Numbered from the stretch's first letter, positions 1 through 8,557 are shown. The stretch: 30,447 nt of DNA from CAVXFS01 sp049582805 (GCA_049582805.1 JBAUUR010000013.1:1-30447), one strand, 5' to 3'. Made by a program: numbers and translations. The notes: a model not told the origin generated them from the sequence alone.

Positions 1-93
1 AGCCCTACAGTCGATTTTCAGATCACCGGGAGGGGTAAAGTGACCACGGAAACTCACTCTTTTCTCTGCATGTATGATAATTTCAACAAACTG
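1..93 (-). mobile_element. Partial copy of a short terminal-inverted-repeat element (MITE-like)
   Basis: Read on the minus strand, these 93 bases match 30299-30391 without any gap and with 13 mismatches. A 28-base internal block (11-38 here, 30354-30381 there) is identical. The outer end, CAGTTTGTTGAAATT, is at 93, and the next four bases (94-97) are CTAG, a likely target site. The rest of this copy lies outside the window. No transposase is encoded in the visible part. It could instead be one end of a longer insertion sequence. Confidence 0.7.
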
Positions 94-289
94 CTAGCCC
101 CGCAGACTCGAGGGCTTTAAACCATGATCCGAAACGTCTTGAAAGTGTTGTGCTATGGTACTTGGCGTGTTCGTTGAATTGTTCACTCGTTACGGAGTTC
201 CGTTTCAACAAGCTAGCGACACGCCGCAACTCATTTATAAGTTCTTCGTTCGGTACGTCTCTATGATGTGGCTCTAGTTCGAATCGCAT
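83..289 (-). pseudogene. Truncated homing-endonuclease-associated repeat (HNE-type) protein
   Basis: The 68-codon frame reads as one helical repeat of the kind found in front of HNH nuclease domains. It has the pattern ELINELRRVASLL, a Thr/Ser-x-x-x-F segment, TLSRRFGSW and KALESAGL. In this family the repeat recognises DNA and an HNH domain normally follows. Here the frame ends four codons after KALESAGL, because it runs into the inverted-repeat element whose end is at 93; the last codons and the stop are element sequence. There is an in-frame stop (TGA) directly upstream of the ATG at 287-289 and no clear ribosome binding site. The gene therefore looks like a 5' fragment cut by insertion. 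It lies 23 bases downstream of accD in the same direction. Family assignment is from the motif pattern only. Confidence 0.6.
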
Positions 290-312
290 ATGTCAGAGAC
301 AGTTAGCATAAC

Positions 313-1197
313 TTAAGCCGCCTCGATCTCCGCGACCGCCGACTGCTTGGTCAGCAGCGTGATCAGCGTCGCGAGTTGATTGCGCATCTCACGCCGGTCC
401 ACGATCATGTCTATCGCGCCGTGCTCCAGCAAAAACTCCGCGCGCTGGAAGCCTTCCGGCAGGGTCTCGCGCACCGTCTGCTGGATCACGCGCGCGCCGG
501 CGAAACCGATCAAGGCACCCGGTTCGGCGATCACCACGTCGCCCATGAAGGCGAAGCTGGCGGAGACGCCGCCCATCGTGGGGTCGGTCAGCACGGAGAT
601 GAACGGCAGCCGCTCCTGGCTTAACTGGGTCAATGCGGCGCAGGTCTTCGCCATCTGCATCAGCGACAGCAGGCCTTCCTGCATGCGCGCGCCGCCGCTG
701 GCGGCGAAGCACACGAACGGCATCTTCTGTTCGGTGGCGAGTTGCACGCCGCGCACGAAGCGCTCGCCCACCACCGAGCCCATGGAGCCGCCCATGAAGC
801 TGAACTCGAACACCGCCGTCACCAGCGGCAAAGCATGCACGCTGCCCTGCATCACCACCAGCGCATCGTCTTCGCCGGTATCGCGTTTGCCCGCGGTCAG
901 GCGTTCACTGTATTTGCGGCTGTCCTTGAATTTGAGCGTATCCACCGGCAGGACTTCCGCTCCGATCTCGAAACGGCCTTCGCCATCCAGCAGCCAGTCG
1001 AGCCGGGTGCGCGCGGTGATGCGGTGATGATGGTTGCACTTGGGACAAACATTGAAATTCTTTTCCAGGTCGGAGTGGTACAGCACCGCCTGGCAGGACG
1101 GGCATTTCTGCCACAAGCCTTCCGGCACGTTCTTCTTTTCGTCAATGTTCTCGCGGCGCTTGATCTTGGGGGGTAACAGTTTCTGGAACCAGCTCAT
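313..1197 (-). CDS. accD: Acetyl-CoA carboxylase carboxyltransferase subunit beta
   Basis: AccD pairs with AccA to move the carboxyl group from biotin on the carrier protein to acetyl-CoA, giving malonyl-CoA for fatty acid synthesis in the cytoplasm. The 294 residues match the usual length. The N-terminal zinc ribbon has four cysteines (C32, C35, C51, C54, in CPSC and CPKC). The crotonase-like carboxyltransferase core follows, with FMGGSMGSVVGERF, ASGGARMQEG and TDPTMGGVSASFA. The start is supported by an AAGGAGA ribosome binding site just upstream. It follows trpA after about 80 bases, the usual betaproteobacterial order. In many relatives folC comes next, but here a broken nuclease-type gene and a mobile element follow instead. 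Confidence 0.97.
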   Translation of the reverse strand: MSWFQKLLPPKIKRRENIDEKKNVPEGLWQKCPSCQAVLYHSDLEKNFNVCPKCNHHHRITARTRLDWLLDGEGRFEIGAEVLPVDTLKFKDSRKYSERLTAGKRDTGEDDALVVMQGSVHALPLVTAVFEFSFMGGSMGSVVGERFVRGVQLATEQKMPFVCFAASGGARMQEGLLSLMQMAKTCAALTQLSQERLPFISVLTDPTMGGVSASFAFMGDVVIAEPGALIGFAGARVIQQTVRETLPEGFQRAEFLLEHGAIDMIVDRREMRNQLATLITLLTKQSAVAEIEAA

Positions 1198-1259
1198 GTA
1201 ATCTCTCCTTCAATCATTCTGGTGGGGAAAATTCATCGCCTCGGCGCGTCATTCTCTTT

Positions 1260-1276
1260 CCCCTTTAGCAAAGGGG
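1260..1276 (-). other. Small hairpin between trpA and accD
   Basis: A perfect 7-bp stem (CCCCTTT / AAAGGGG) with a 3-base loop sits just past the trpA stop codon. It has no T-run, so it is unlikely to be a full terminator. It could be an mRNA processing or stability element between trpA and accD, or be without function. Confidence 0.35.
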
Positions 1277-1277
1277 G

Positions 1278-2078
1278 TTATGCCTGGTCTATCGCCACGC
1301 GCAACTCATTTACCAGCTTGCTCACGTTGGCAACTACGTCCGGTTCTGGTGAATCCTCGATCTCTTGCACGATGCGGCTGCCCACCACCACGCCGTCGCA
1401 CAGGCGCGACACTGCGTGTGCCGTGGCCGCGTCGCGGATGCCGAAACCCACGCCAATCGGCAGCGTGATGTGCTTGCGGAGCTGCGGGATCCTGCGCTCG
1501 ATCTCGCCCAGATCCAGATGCCCGGCGCCGGTGACGCCCTTGAGCGAGACGTAATACACATAGCCGCGCGCCTGCTTCGCCACCTTGGCGATGCGCGCGT
1601 CGCTGGTAGTCGGCGCCAGCAGAAAGATCGGATCGATGCCGTGGCGCTGCAGATGGCCAAACGCTTCATGGCTTTCCTCCGGCGGGAAATCCACGGTCAG
1701 CACGCCGTCCACGCCGACCTCGGCGCAGCGCGTGGCGAAGGCTTCCCAGCCCATCGCTTCGATCGGGTTGCCATAGCCCATCAGCACCAGCGGCGTGGCG
1801 CTGTCCTTTTTGCGGAATTCGGCCACCATACCGAGCACATCGCGCAGACCGACATGATGTTTCAGCGCGCGTTCCGAAGCACGCTGTATGGTCGGCCCGT
1901 CCGCCATCGGATCGGAGAACGGCACACCGAGCTCGATCACGTCCGCGCCCGCCTCCACCAGCGCGTGCAGCAGCGGCACGGTGAGTTGCGGATTGGGATC
2001 GCCCGCGGTGATGAACGGGATCAGCGCGCGGCGCCCATGCAGCTTGAGTTTCTCGAATGCCGTCTGGATGCGGCTCAC
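1278..2078 (-). CDS. trpA: Tryptophan synthase alpha chain
   Basis: TrpA cleaves indole-3-glycerol phosphate to indole and glyceraldehyde 3-phosphate, and passes the indole to TrpB through the alpha2-beta2 complex. The 266-residue TIM barrel has the signature ELGVPFSDPMADGPTIQ with catalytic residues E49 and D60, the phosphate-binding GVGFGI near residue 210 and the GVTGAG loop. The open frame extends upstream, but the family N-terminus (SRIQTAFEKL) begins at a GTG at 2076-2078. That GTG overlaps the trpB stop as GTGA, which points to translational coupling. It belongs to the trpF-trpB-trpA-accD run. Confidence 0.96.
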   Translation of the reverse strand: MSRIQTAFEKLKLHGRRALIPFITAGDPNPQLTVPLLHALVEAGADVIELGVPFSDPMADGPTIQRASERALKHHVGLRDVLGMVAEFRKKDSATPLVLMGYGNPIEAMGWEAFATRCAEVGVDGVLTVDFPPEESHEAFGHLQRHGIDPIFLLAPTTSDARIAKVAKQARGYVYYVSLKGVTGAGHLDLGEIERRIPQLRKHITLPIGVGFGIRDAATAHAVSRLCDGVVVGSRIVQEIEDSPEPDVVANVSKLVNELRVAIDQA

Positions 2079-3271
2079 AACGTGATCCCCTGCAAACGCG
2101 CCACGGTGTTGATATCCTTGTCGCCACGGCCCGAGAGATTGACCAGCAGCACTTTGTCCTTCGCCATCGTCGGCGCGAGCTTCGCGGCGTGCGCCAGTGC
2201 GTGGCTGGATTCCAGCGCGGGGATGATGCCTTCGAAACGGCACAGATTGTTGAATGCCGCCAACGCTTCATCGTCATTGATTGCCACATATTGCGCGCGG
2301 CCGCTGTCCTTGAGCCAGCAATGCTCGGGGCCGACACCGGGATAATCGAGGCCGGCGGAGATCGAGTGCGTCTCGATGATCTGGCCGTTCTCGTCCTGCA
2401 TCAGATAGGTCTTGTTGCCGTGCAGCACGCCGACCTTGCTGTTGGCGGTCAGCGGCGCGGCATGCGAGCCGCTGGCAATACCGTGCCCGCCCGCTTCCAC
2501 GCCGATCAACTGCACGCCCGGCATGTCGATATAGGAATAGAACACGCCCATCGCGTTCGAGCCGCCGCCGACGCAGGCGATCACCGCGTCCGGCTGGCGC
2601 CCCGCCACTTCCGGCATCTGCACCACGGCTTCCTTGCCCACCACCGAATTGAAATCGCGCACCAGCATCGGATACGGGTGCGGCCCCGCCACCGTGCCGA
2701 TGATGTAGAAGGTGCTCTCGACGTTGGTTACCCAGTCGCGCATCGCCTCGTTCATCGCGTCCTTCAGCGTCTTCGAGCCGCTTACCACCGGCACCACGGT
2801 CGCGCCCAGCAGCTTCATGCGGAACACATTGGGCGACTGGCGCTGCACGTCTTCCGCGCCCATGTAGACCACGCATTCCATGCCGTAGCGCGCGGCCACC
2901 GTCGCCGTCGCCACGCCGTGCTGCCCGGCGCCGGTCTCGGCAATCACGCGCTTCTTGCCCATGCGGCGCGCCAATAACGCCTGGCCGATGGTGTTGTTCA
3001 CCTTGTGCGCGCCGGTGTGATTCAGGTCTTCGCGCTTCAAAAACATCTGCGCGCCGCCGAGGTGCTCCGACCAGCGTTTGGCGTGGTAAATCGGGCTGGG
3101 ACGGCCAACGTAGTGCTTCAGGTCATACTGCATTTCCGCAATGAATTCGGGATCGTCGCGATACTTCTCATACGCTGCGCGCAGCTCCTCCAGCGCACCC
3201 ATCAGCGTCTCGGCGACGTAGATGCCACCGTAGGGGCCGAAGTGGCCGGTGTTATCGGGATAGTTGTACAT
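2075..3271 (-). CDS. trpB: Tryptophan synthase beta chain
   Basis: TrpB is a PLP enzyme that condenses indole with serine to give tryptophan, in complex with TrpA. The chosen start at 3271 (MYNYPDNTGHFGPYGG) gives 398 residues, the normal length. A longer in-frame extension to 3406 runs back through trpF and is not expected in the family. The PLP lysine is K90 in HTGAHKVNN. The glycine-rich phosphate loop GGGSNAMG and the LKREDLNHTG segment are intact. The start overlaps the end of trpF by 20 bases, and the stop overlaps the trpA start, so the three genes appear to be translated as one unit. An alternative ATG six codons earlier (MRSNEQ) cannot be excluded. Confidence 0.97.
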   Translation of the reverse strand: MYNYPDNTGHFGPYGGIYVAETLMGALEELRAAYEKYRDDPEFIAEMQYDLKHYVGRPSPIYHAKRWSEHLGGAQMFLKREDLNHTGAHKVNNTIGQALLARRMGKKRVIAETGAGQHGVATATVAARYGMECVVYMGAEDVQRQSPNVFRMKLLGATVVPVVSGSKTLKDAMNEAMRDWVTNVESTFYIIGTVAGPHPYPMLVRDFNSVVGKEAVVQMPEVAGRQPDAVIACVGGGSNAMGVFYSYIDMPGVQLIGVEAGGHGIASGSHAAPLTANSKVGVLHGNKTYLMQDENGQIIETHSISAGLDYPGVGPEHCWLKDSGRAQYVAINDDEALAAFNNLCRFEGIIPALESSHALAHAAKLAPTMAKDKVLLVNLSGRGDKDINTVARLQGITL

Positions 3272-3884
3272 CTGTTCGTTTGACCTCATTGATGAATGCA
3301 GCGATCTTCGCCGCATCCTTGATTCCCTTGGCCGCCTCAACACCGCTCGATACATCGACCGCGTAAGGTCGCACCTGCCGGATTGCTGCCCCCACATTGC
3401 CTGCATGCAATCCGCCGGACAATATCACCGGCAGCGGCAGGTCGTGCGGGATCAGCGCCCAATCGAACGATTCCCCCGTGCCGCCGTGCGTGCCTTCGAT
3501 GCAGGCATCGAGCAGCAATCCCTGCGCCCCGGCATAACGGACCGCGCATTGTATCAAATCCACTTCAGCCCTGACCCGTACCGCCTTGAGGTAAGGTCGT
3601 TTGAATCTGGCGCAAAATTCCGGGGTTTCCTCGCCATGAAACTGCAGCACATCCAGCGGCACCTGACTCAACACATTGCGCACTTCTTCTTCGGAAGGAT
3701 TGACGAACAGCCCCACCACCGTTACAAATGGCGGCACTGAATGCATCAGCCTCGATGCCTGTTGCATGGTTACGTATCGCGGACTTTTTCCGTAAAGCAC
3801 CATGCCGAGCGCATCTGCTCCGCTTTCTGCTGCGGCCATGACATCTTCCTCGCGTGTTACGCCACAAATTTTGGTTCGAGTCAT
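3252..3884 (-). CDS. trpF: Phosphoribosylanthranilate isomerase
   Basis: TrpF converts N-(5-phosphoribosyl)anthranilate to the carboxyphenylamino-deoxyribulose phosphate, the third step of tryptophan synthesis. The sequence begins MTRTKICGVTREEDV, with the catalytic-site cysteine in KICG, and ends with the phosphate-binding loop LSGGL and AVDVSSGVE containing the conserved aspartate. The ATG at 3882-3884 gives 210 residues, the standard monofunctional length. An upstream TTG at 3911 would add nine residues with no family support. No strong ribosome binding site is visible. It is the first gene of the trpFBA-accD run and is divergent from the GGDEF-like gene. Confidence 0.95.
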   Translation of the reverse strand: MTRTKICGVTREEDVMAAAESGADALGMVLYGKSPRYVTMQQASRLMHSVPPFVTVVGLFVNPSEEEVRNVLSQVPLDVLQFHGEETPEFCARFKRPYLKAVRVRAEVDLIQCAVRYAGAQGLLLDACIEGTHGGTGESFDWALIPHDLPLPVILSGGLHAGNVGAAIRQVRPYAVDVSSGVEAAKGIKDAAKIAAFINEVKRTDVQLSR

Positions 3885-3932
3885 AAACAAATATTCAAAC
3901 TGGTCCGGCAATCACAGGGATTACAGCCACGC

Positions 3933-3960
3933 ATTGTAAGGGCATTCCTGCGCCCGGCAA
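3933..3960 (-). promoter_or_regulatory. Candidate sigma-70 promoter for trpFBA-accD
   Basis: On the minus strand there is TTGCCG, a 16-base spacer and TACAAT, lying about 50 bases before the trpF start. Both hexamers are close to consensus. No trp leader peptide, attenuator or TrpR box was recognised nearby. It is a sequence-only prediction. Confidence 0.45.
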
Positions 3961-3990
3961 AATTCATGGAGCGAAGATGATCTATCAGGC

Positions 3991-4046
3991 TATAATTTGC
4001 GTGCGATTCATGCGTAAATGCACCAGCTTGAATTTACCTAAGCTGG
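3991..4046 (+). promoter_or_regulatory. Possible -10 box and leader hairpin before the GGDEF-like gene
   Basis: A perfect TATAAT is at 3991-3996, but no good -35 box is seen at the usual distance. A 7-bp hairpin (CCAGCTT / AAGCTGG, 10-base loop, 4023-4046) ends directly against the first possible ATG at 4047. A hairpin in that place would hinder use of the ATG and favours the GTG at 4083. Confidence 0.3.
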
Positions 4047-5027
4047 ATGCCCCCATTACTCGAAACTAGCGCGGGACTTATTGTGAATTTTGAAGAAGTA
4101 ATTAGTTTACTAAAGAATGTGCCGTTATTTGCCGGCGTCGCCTACGAACATCTGACCCGTCAGCTGGGCAATTCCAGCCAATTATCTCTTGCCGCAGGCC
4201 AGGTGTTGATGTCTCCGGGAGAAAACAATGAAAAGGTTTTTGTCATTCTTTCCGGTCGCTTGCGGGCTTATTTGGGTTCATTGAACAAGGAACCCATCGC
4301 AATATTCGGGGCCGGTGAATCGGTGGGCGAAATGTCCTTGCTGGACGACAAGTCATTTAGATTTCTGGTTGCCGATACCGAAAGCAGGTTGCTTTGCATT
4401 GATCGCTCAGCGATCTGGGCGCTGGTCAATGATTCGCATCAGGCAGCGGTTAACCTGCTTAACATCCTGGCCTTGCGCAATCCGCTCAACGAAGAGAATT
4501 TTGACGAAATTGAAAAGCATTTGGGCTATGTTGGCCTCAACTATGTGGACGAGCTGACTGGTCTCTATAACGGCAAGTGGATGTATCAAATTTTCAGTCG
4601 CCAACTCCACCGTTGTTCGGTAGACCACTCACTTGCCGTGCTGTTACTGCTGAGTATCGACAATTTCAAGCCGTACAATGAAGCACATGGGTGCCTGGGC
4701 GGAGACCAGGCCTTGCGCACCGTCGCCCATACCATACTGAACTGTCTCCGACCCAACGACCAGGCAGCACGCTTTCACGGAAAAAACTTCGTCATATTTC
4801 TGCCGAACACTTCGCTGAATGAAGGCCGCAAGGCAGGAGAAAGATTGCTGCTGCAGATAAACGAAGCGCATATCGTCACGCCCAATGGGGACGCGCTTCC
4901 CAGGGTTACGGTCTCCATAGGAGTGGTCGAAGCCAGTGAAAAAAGTTCTCTGGATCAGGTTCTCGAACAAGCCGCCAATGCAGTGCAGCGCGCGCGTGAC
5001 GCCGGGCGCAACTGCGTCAGCGAATGA
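4047..5027 (+). CDS. Cyclic-nucleotide-binding domain protein with degenerate GGDEF domain
   Basis: Residues about 17-140 form a cNMP-binding beta-barrel of the CRP type (NVPLFAGV, the FVILSGRLRAYLG strand pair, GESVGEMSLLD). Residues about 165-325 form a GGDEF-fold domain starting at DELTGLYN. The metal-site aspartate is kept (D205 in SIDNFKPYNEAHG), but the GGDEF motif itself reads HGKNF at 244-248, so diguanylate cyclase activity is unlikely. No I-site RxxD is obvious. It may sense a nucleotide and act as a partner or binding protein; this is an inference. The ATG at 4047 has no ribosome binding site and follows a hairpin. The in-frame GTG at 4083, preceded by GGGA, is an attractive alternative start. 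It converges on glgP with only five bases between the stop codons. Confidence 0.85.
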   Translation: MPPLLETSAGLIVNFEEVISLLKNVPLFAGVAYEHLTRQLGNSSQLSLAAGQVLMSPGENNEKVFVILSGRLRAYLGSLNKEPIAIFGAGESVGEMSLLDDKSFRFLVADTESRLLCIDRSAIWALVNDSHQAAVNLLNILALRNPLNEENFDEIEKHLGYVGLNYVDELTGLYNGKWMYQIFSRQLHRCSVDHSLAVLLLLSIDNFKPYNEAHGCLGGDQALRTVAHTILNCLRPNDQAARFHGKNFVIFLPNTSLNEGRKAGERLLLQINEAHIVTPNGDALPRVTVSIGVVEASEKSSLDQVLEQAANAVQRARDAGRNCVSE

Positions 5028-5032
5028 TTTGT

Positions 5033-7546
5033 TCAGCTCAGGTTTCCAGCCAACCAGGGGGCCTGGTTATCCGACTGATGTACCGGCTGCGCTGACCAGA
5101 TCTGCTCGGCGTACTGCGCAACGGCATAGTCACTGGAAAATTTTCCCATGTTGGCCACATTCAGGATGGCCTTCTTCGCCCACAGTTCCTGATCCCGGTA
5201 AGCATTTTCAACAGCCTTTTGGCGTGCGACATAGGCGGCGTAATCCGCCAGCACCAGGTACCGGTCGCCCTGCAATAACGAATCGACAAGCGGCGCGAAG
5301 CGATCCATCTCATCCGGGGAGAAAAATCCGCAACCGATCATGTCGAGCGCCTCCCGCAGCTCTCCATTGGCTCGGTAATATTCCATTGGATCGTAACCGT
5401 CCGTCTTCAGCCTGGCGACCTCAGCCGCCTTAAGGCCAAAAAAGAAGATGTTGTCTTCTCCAACTTCATCGCCAATCTCGATGTTGGCGCCGTCCAGAGT
5501 TCCGATGGTCAGTGCGCCATTAAGGGCCAATTTCATGTTGCCCGTGCCGGAAGCCTCGGTGCCCGCAAGCGAAATCTGCTCGGAGAGATCCGCGGCGGGA
5601 ACAATGTCCTCTGCCGTCGTGACATCGTAATTCGGCACAAACACCACTTTCAGGCGACCCGTCACTTGCGGATCGTTGTTTACAACATCGGCAACGTCGT
5701 TGATCAGCTTGATGATCAGCTTGGCCTGGGAATATCCAGGTGCAGCCTTGCCGCCGAAAATCACGGTGCGCGGAATATGCTCGATGGCTGGATTCTGTCG
5801 AATGCGGTTATACAGCGTCACTATATGCAACAAATTGAGCATCTGGCGTTTGTATTCGTGGATGCGCTTGATCTGCACATCAAACAGGGTGTCCGCGCTT
5901 ACCTCAATTTTCAGCCTTTCCTTTATCAACAAGGCAAGCCGCTCCTTGTTGGCCCGCTTCACCGCGGTGAATTGCGCGCGGAACGCCGCATCGTCAGCCA
6001 GCGCTATCAGTTGCTTCAACTGGCTCAAATCCTTGAGCCACCCGCTCCCGATGCGCGAAGTGATGAGTCCGGACAAACGCGGATTGGCCTGGTGCAACCA
6101 GCGGCGAGGCGTGATGCCGTTGGTCATGTTGACGATCTTGCCTGGGTAGAAACGGTCGAAGTCGGCGAAAATGGTCTGTTTCATCAGCTCGGTATGGATC
6201 CGCGACACACCGTTCACCTTGTGGCTGCCGACGATGGCCAGGTGCGCCATGCGGATGCGCCGGTTGCCGGTTTCGTCGATCAGCGACATGCTGCGCACAA
6301 TCTCGGTATCGCCGGGATAGCGGTGCATGACGTCTTTGAGAAAGCGTTTATTGATCTCGAGAATGATCTGCAGGTGGCGCGGCAGAATATTCTCGAACAT
6401 GGCGACCGGCCAGGTTTCCAGCGCCTCCGGCATCAGCGTGTGGTTGGTGTAGGCAAAGGTGCGGGTCGTGATGTCCCACGCCTTGTCCCACTCCAGTTGA
6501 TGCAGGTCCACCAGCATCCGCATCAATTCCGCAATGGCGATCGAGGGATGGGTATCGTTCAACTGGATGGCAACCTTGTCCGGCAAGGCGTCGAAATTGT
6601 CGTGGTATTTGCTGTAGCGATACAGGACATCCTGCAAGGAGGCGCATACAAAAAAGAATTGCTGCTTGAGGCGCAGTTCCCGCCCCATCGTTGTCGTATC
6701 GTTGGGATACAGCACTTTCGACAGGGTCTCGGACTCGTTCTTGTCTTCCACCGCCTTGATGTAATTGCCCTCGTTGAAATAGCTCAAGTCGATATCGCGC
6801 GTCGCCTTGGCCGCCCACAGCCGCATGTTGTTGACAGTAGCGGTATCGTAACCGGGAATCGGGGTGTCGTAAGCCATGGCCATCACTTCATCGGTATCCA
6901 CCCAGTGATAGCGCGCCACGCCCTGCTCGTCGGCATACTGCACCACGTGGCCGTGAAACTTGACCTGGTACAGCACTTCGGGGCGGGAAAATTCCCACGG
7001 ATTCCCGTAACGCAGCCAGTTGTCCGGATGCTCCACCTGCCTGCCATTTTCTATACCCTGCAAAAACATGCCATATTCATAGCGAATGCCATAGCCATAA
7101 CCGGGCAGATTGAGCGTCGCCATGGAATCCAGGAAGCAGGCCGCCAGCCTGCCTAGGCCGCCGTTTCCCAGCGCCGCGTCCTGCTCCTGTTCACGGATCT
7201 GATCCAGGTCCACCCCCAGTTCAGCGAGCTCCTTGCGATATTGCTGATCGACACCCAGATTGAGCAGGCTGTTCATCAAAGAGCGGCCCATCAGGAATTC
7301 CATCGAAAAATAGTAAACCCGCTTGGCGTCCTCGATGTAATAGGTGCGCATCGTCTCCATCCAGCGGTCCGTGAGCAGATCGCGCGCCACATAGGCGGCA
7401 GTAAAAAGCCAGTCGCGATCTGTGGCAGTAATGAAATCCTTCCCTACCGTATAGGTCAGCCTGTCAATAAACAATTGTTTGATGGAAGCGGCACTGGTAC
7501 TGGCGCTTCCATTTACAACGACCGGTTGTTGCATTTGCTTTGACAT
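5033..7546 (-). CDS. glgP: Glycogen/starch/alpha-glucan phosphorylase
   Basis: The enzyme releases glucose 1-phosphate from the ends of alpha-1,4-glucans and needs pyridoxal phosphate. At 837 residues it has the usual length for bacterial glycogen phosphorylase. The PLP lysine is K672 in EASGTGNMKLALNGA. Other conserved blocks include LGNGGLGRLAACFLDS, YGYGIRYEYGMF and KRIHEYKRQ. The first 20 or so residues are low in conservation and rich in Ser, Gln and Val. The ATG at 7544-7546 has only a weak ribosome binding site. No other glycogen genes are in view, so it appears to be a lone locus beside the GGDEF-like gene. Confidence 0.96.
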   Translation of the reverse strand: MSKQMQQPVVVNGSASTSAASIKQLFIDRLTYTVGKDFITATDRDWLFTAAYVARDLLTDRWMETMRTYYIEDAKRVYYFSMEFLMGRSLMNSLLNLGVDQQYRKELAELGVDLDQIREQEQDAALGNGGLGRLAACFLDSMATLNLPGYGYGIRYEYGMFLQGIENGRQVEHPDNWLRYGNPWEFSRPEVLYQVKFHGHVVQYADEQGVARYHWVDTDEVMAMAYDTPIPGYDTATVNNMRLWAAKATRDIDLSYFNEGNYIKAVEDKNESETLSKVLYPNDTTTMGRELRLKQQFFFVCASLQDVLYRYSKYHDNFDALPDKVAIQLNDTHPSIAIAELMRMLVDLHQLEWDKAWDITTRTFAYTNHTLMPEALETWPVAMFENILPRHLQIILEINKRFLKDVMHRYPGDTEIVRSMSLIDETGNRRIRMAHLAIVGSHKVNGVSRIHTELMKQTIFADFDRFYPGKIVNMTNGITPRRWLHQANPRLSGLITSRIGSGWLKDLSQLKQLIALADDAAFRAQFTAVKRANKERLALLIKERLKIEVSADTLFDVQIKRIHEYKRQMLNLLHIVTLYNRIRQNPAIEHIPRTVIFGGKAAPGYSQAKLIIKLINDVADVVNNDPQVTGRLKVVFVPNYDVTTAEDIVPAADLSEQISLAGTEASGTGNMKLALNGALTIGTLDGANIEIGDEVGEDNIFFFGLKAAEVARLKTDGYDPMEYYRANGELREALDMIGCGFFSPDEMDRFAPLVDSLLQGDRYLVLADYAAYVARQKAVENAYRDQELWAKKAILNVANMGKFSSDYAVAQYAEQIWSAQPVHQSDNQAPWLAGNLS

Positions 7547-7678
7547 GGTTTGCCCGGATTTTACTTTTCGGTAATTGCCAATTTATTGACTTTTAGCGGC
7601 TGCGTCCATACCAATGGGTATTCCGGACTGGCCGACGCACCGGCAAGCAAAAGTACTTGTCCAGACCGGTTCCAATTC

Positions 7679-8557
7679 CTACAAAACAGGCGCGTCATGT
7701 TTTCCGGCAAGCATGGTCTGACGGCTGTCGGGCGTCTCAAGACTGACGCGCCCCAATACTCCACTGCGATAATCCTGCAGTAACACGAGCGCCGCCTTCT
7801 CCACGTCGTCACTGCCACCCTTGCGACGGTATCCGCGGCGCCGGGCGATAGCCGCAAGCAAGGCAGTTCCATCCATCCTGGTCACGTCAAATCCGTAACG
7901 CACGGACAGCAGCGATGGATATCTTGCCAGCAAGACATCGGCAAGAAAAATGGCGACCTCCTCTTCCGGCACGGCGTTGCGGCCTACCGCGTGGCTGGCG
8001 GCCAGCATGTAGCCATCGCTTTCCTGCTCAATTTTGGGCCACATCAATCCTGGCGTGTCGATCAGCGTCATGCACTCGTTCAACTCGAAATCCTGCTGGC
8101 TTTTGGTGATGGCCGGTTCGTCGCCGACCTTCGCCATGCGCCGTTTCAATAGCGCGTTGATCAGCGTGGATTTGCCCACATTCGGAATGCCCATGATCAT
8201 CATGCGCAAGGGTTTCAGGCGGGTTCCCCGGTGTGGCGCAAGCGTCAGGCACAACTCTGGCACCTTGGTCGCATCACCCGGCTTTTTGCACGATATGGCA
8301 ACGGCCCTGACATCCTTCTGTGCGTTGAAATAATCCAGCCAGGTCCTGGTGGCTGCAGGATCGGCGATATCCGCCTTGTTCAGAACCTTGAGACAGGGGC
8401 GCTGGCGCTGCAGGCGCAGTTCACGGATCATCGGATTGCAACTGGCCTCGGGCAGGCGCGCATCCAGCACCTCAACGACAACATCGATGCGCCCCATGGT
8501 CTCGATCACCTTCTTGCGCGCCGAGGCCATATGGCCGGGAAACCACTGTATGGACAT
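7679..8557 (-). CDS. Ribosome biogenesis GTPase, YlqF/RbgA type
   Basis: This is a circularly permuted GTPase: the G4 motif NKAD (60-63) comes before G1 GIPNVGKS (123-130) and G3 DTPG (167-170). That order, and the N-terminus IQWFPGHMASARK, mark the YlqF/RbgA family, which in Bacillus helps a late step of 50S subunit assembly. The C-terminal helical domain is present. The start at MSIQWFPGHM gives 292 residues; an ATG eight codons earlier is open but is not part of the family N-terminus. It is divergent from fumC. The exact role in proteobacteria is less well established than in Bacillus. Confidence 0.92.
   Translation of the reverse strand: MSIQWFPGHMASARKKVIETMGRIDVVVEVLDARLPEASCNPMIRELRLQRQRPCLKVLNKADIADPAATRTWLDYFNAQKDVRAVAISCKKPGDATKVPELCLTLAPHRGTRLKPLRMMIMGIPNVGKSTLINALLKRRMAKVGDEPAITKSQQDFELNECMTLIDTPGLMWPKIEQESDGYMLAASHAVGRNAVPEEEVAIFLADVLLARYPSLLSVRYGFDVTRMDGTALLAAIARRRGYRRKGGSDDVEKAALVLLQDYRSGVLGRVSLETPDSRQTMLAGKHDAPVL

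Noticed and set aside
1365..3283. Several long plus-strand frames opposite trpA and trpB
   Set aside because: They mirror the codon pattern of the real genes on the minus strand and have no ribosome binding sites or family motifs.
5666..7156. Long plus-strand open frame (496 codons) opposite glgP
   Set aside because: It is the antisense shadow of a well-conserved gene, has His/Gln-rich composition typical of such shadows and has no recognisable domain.
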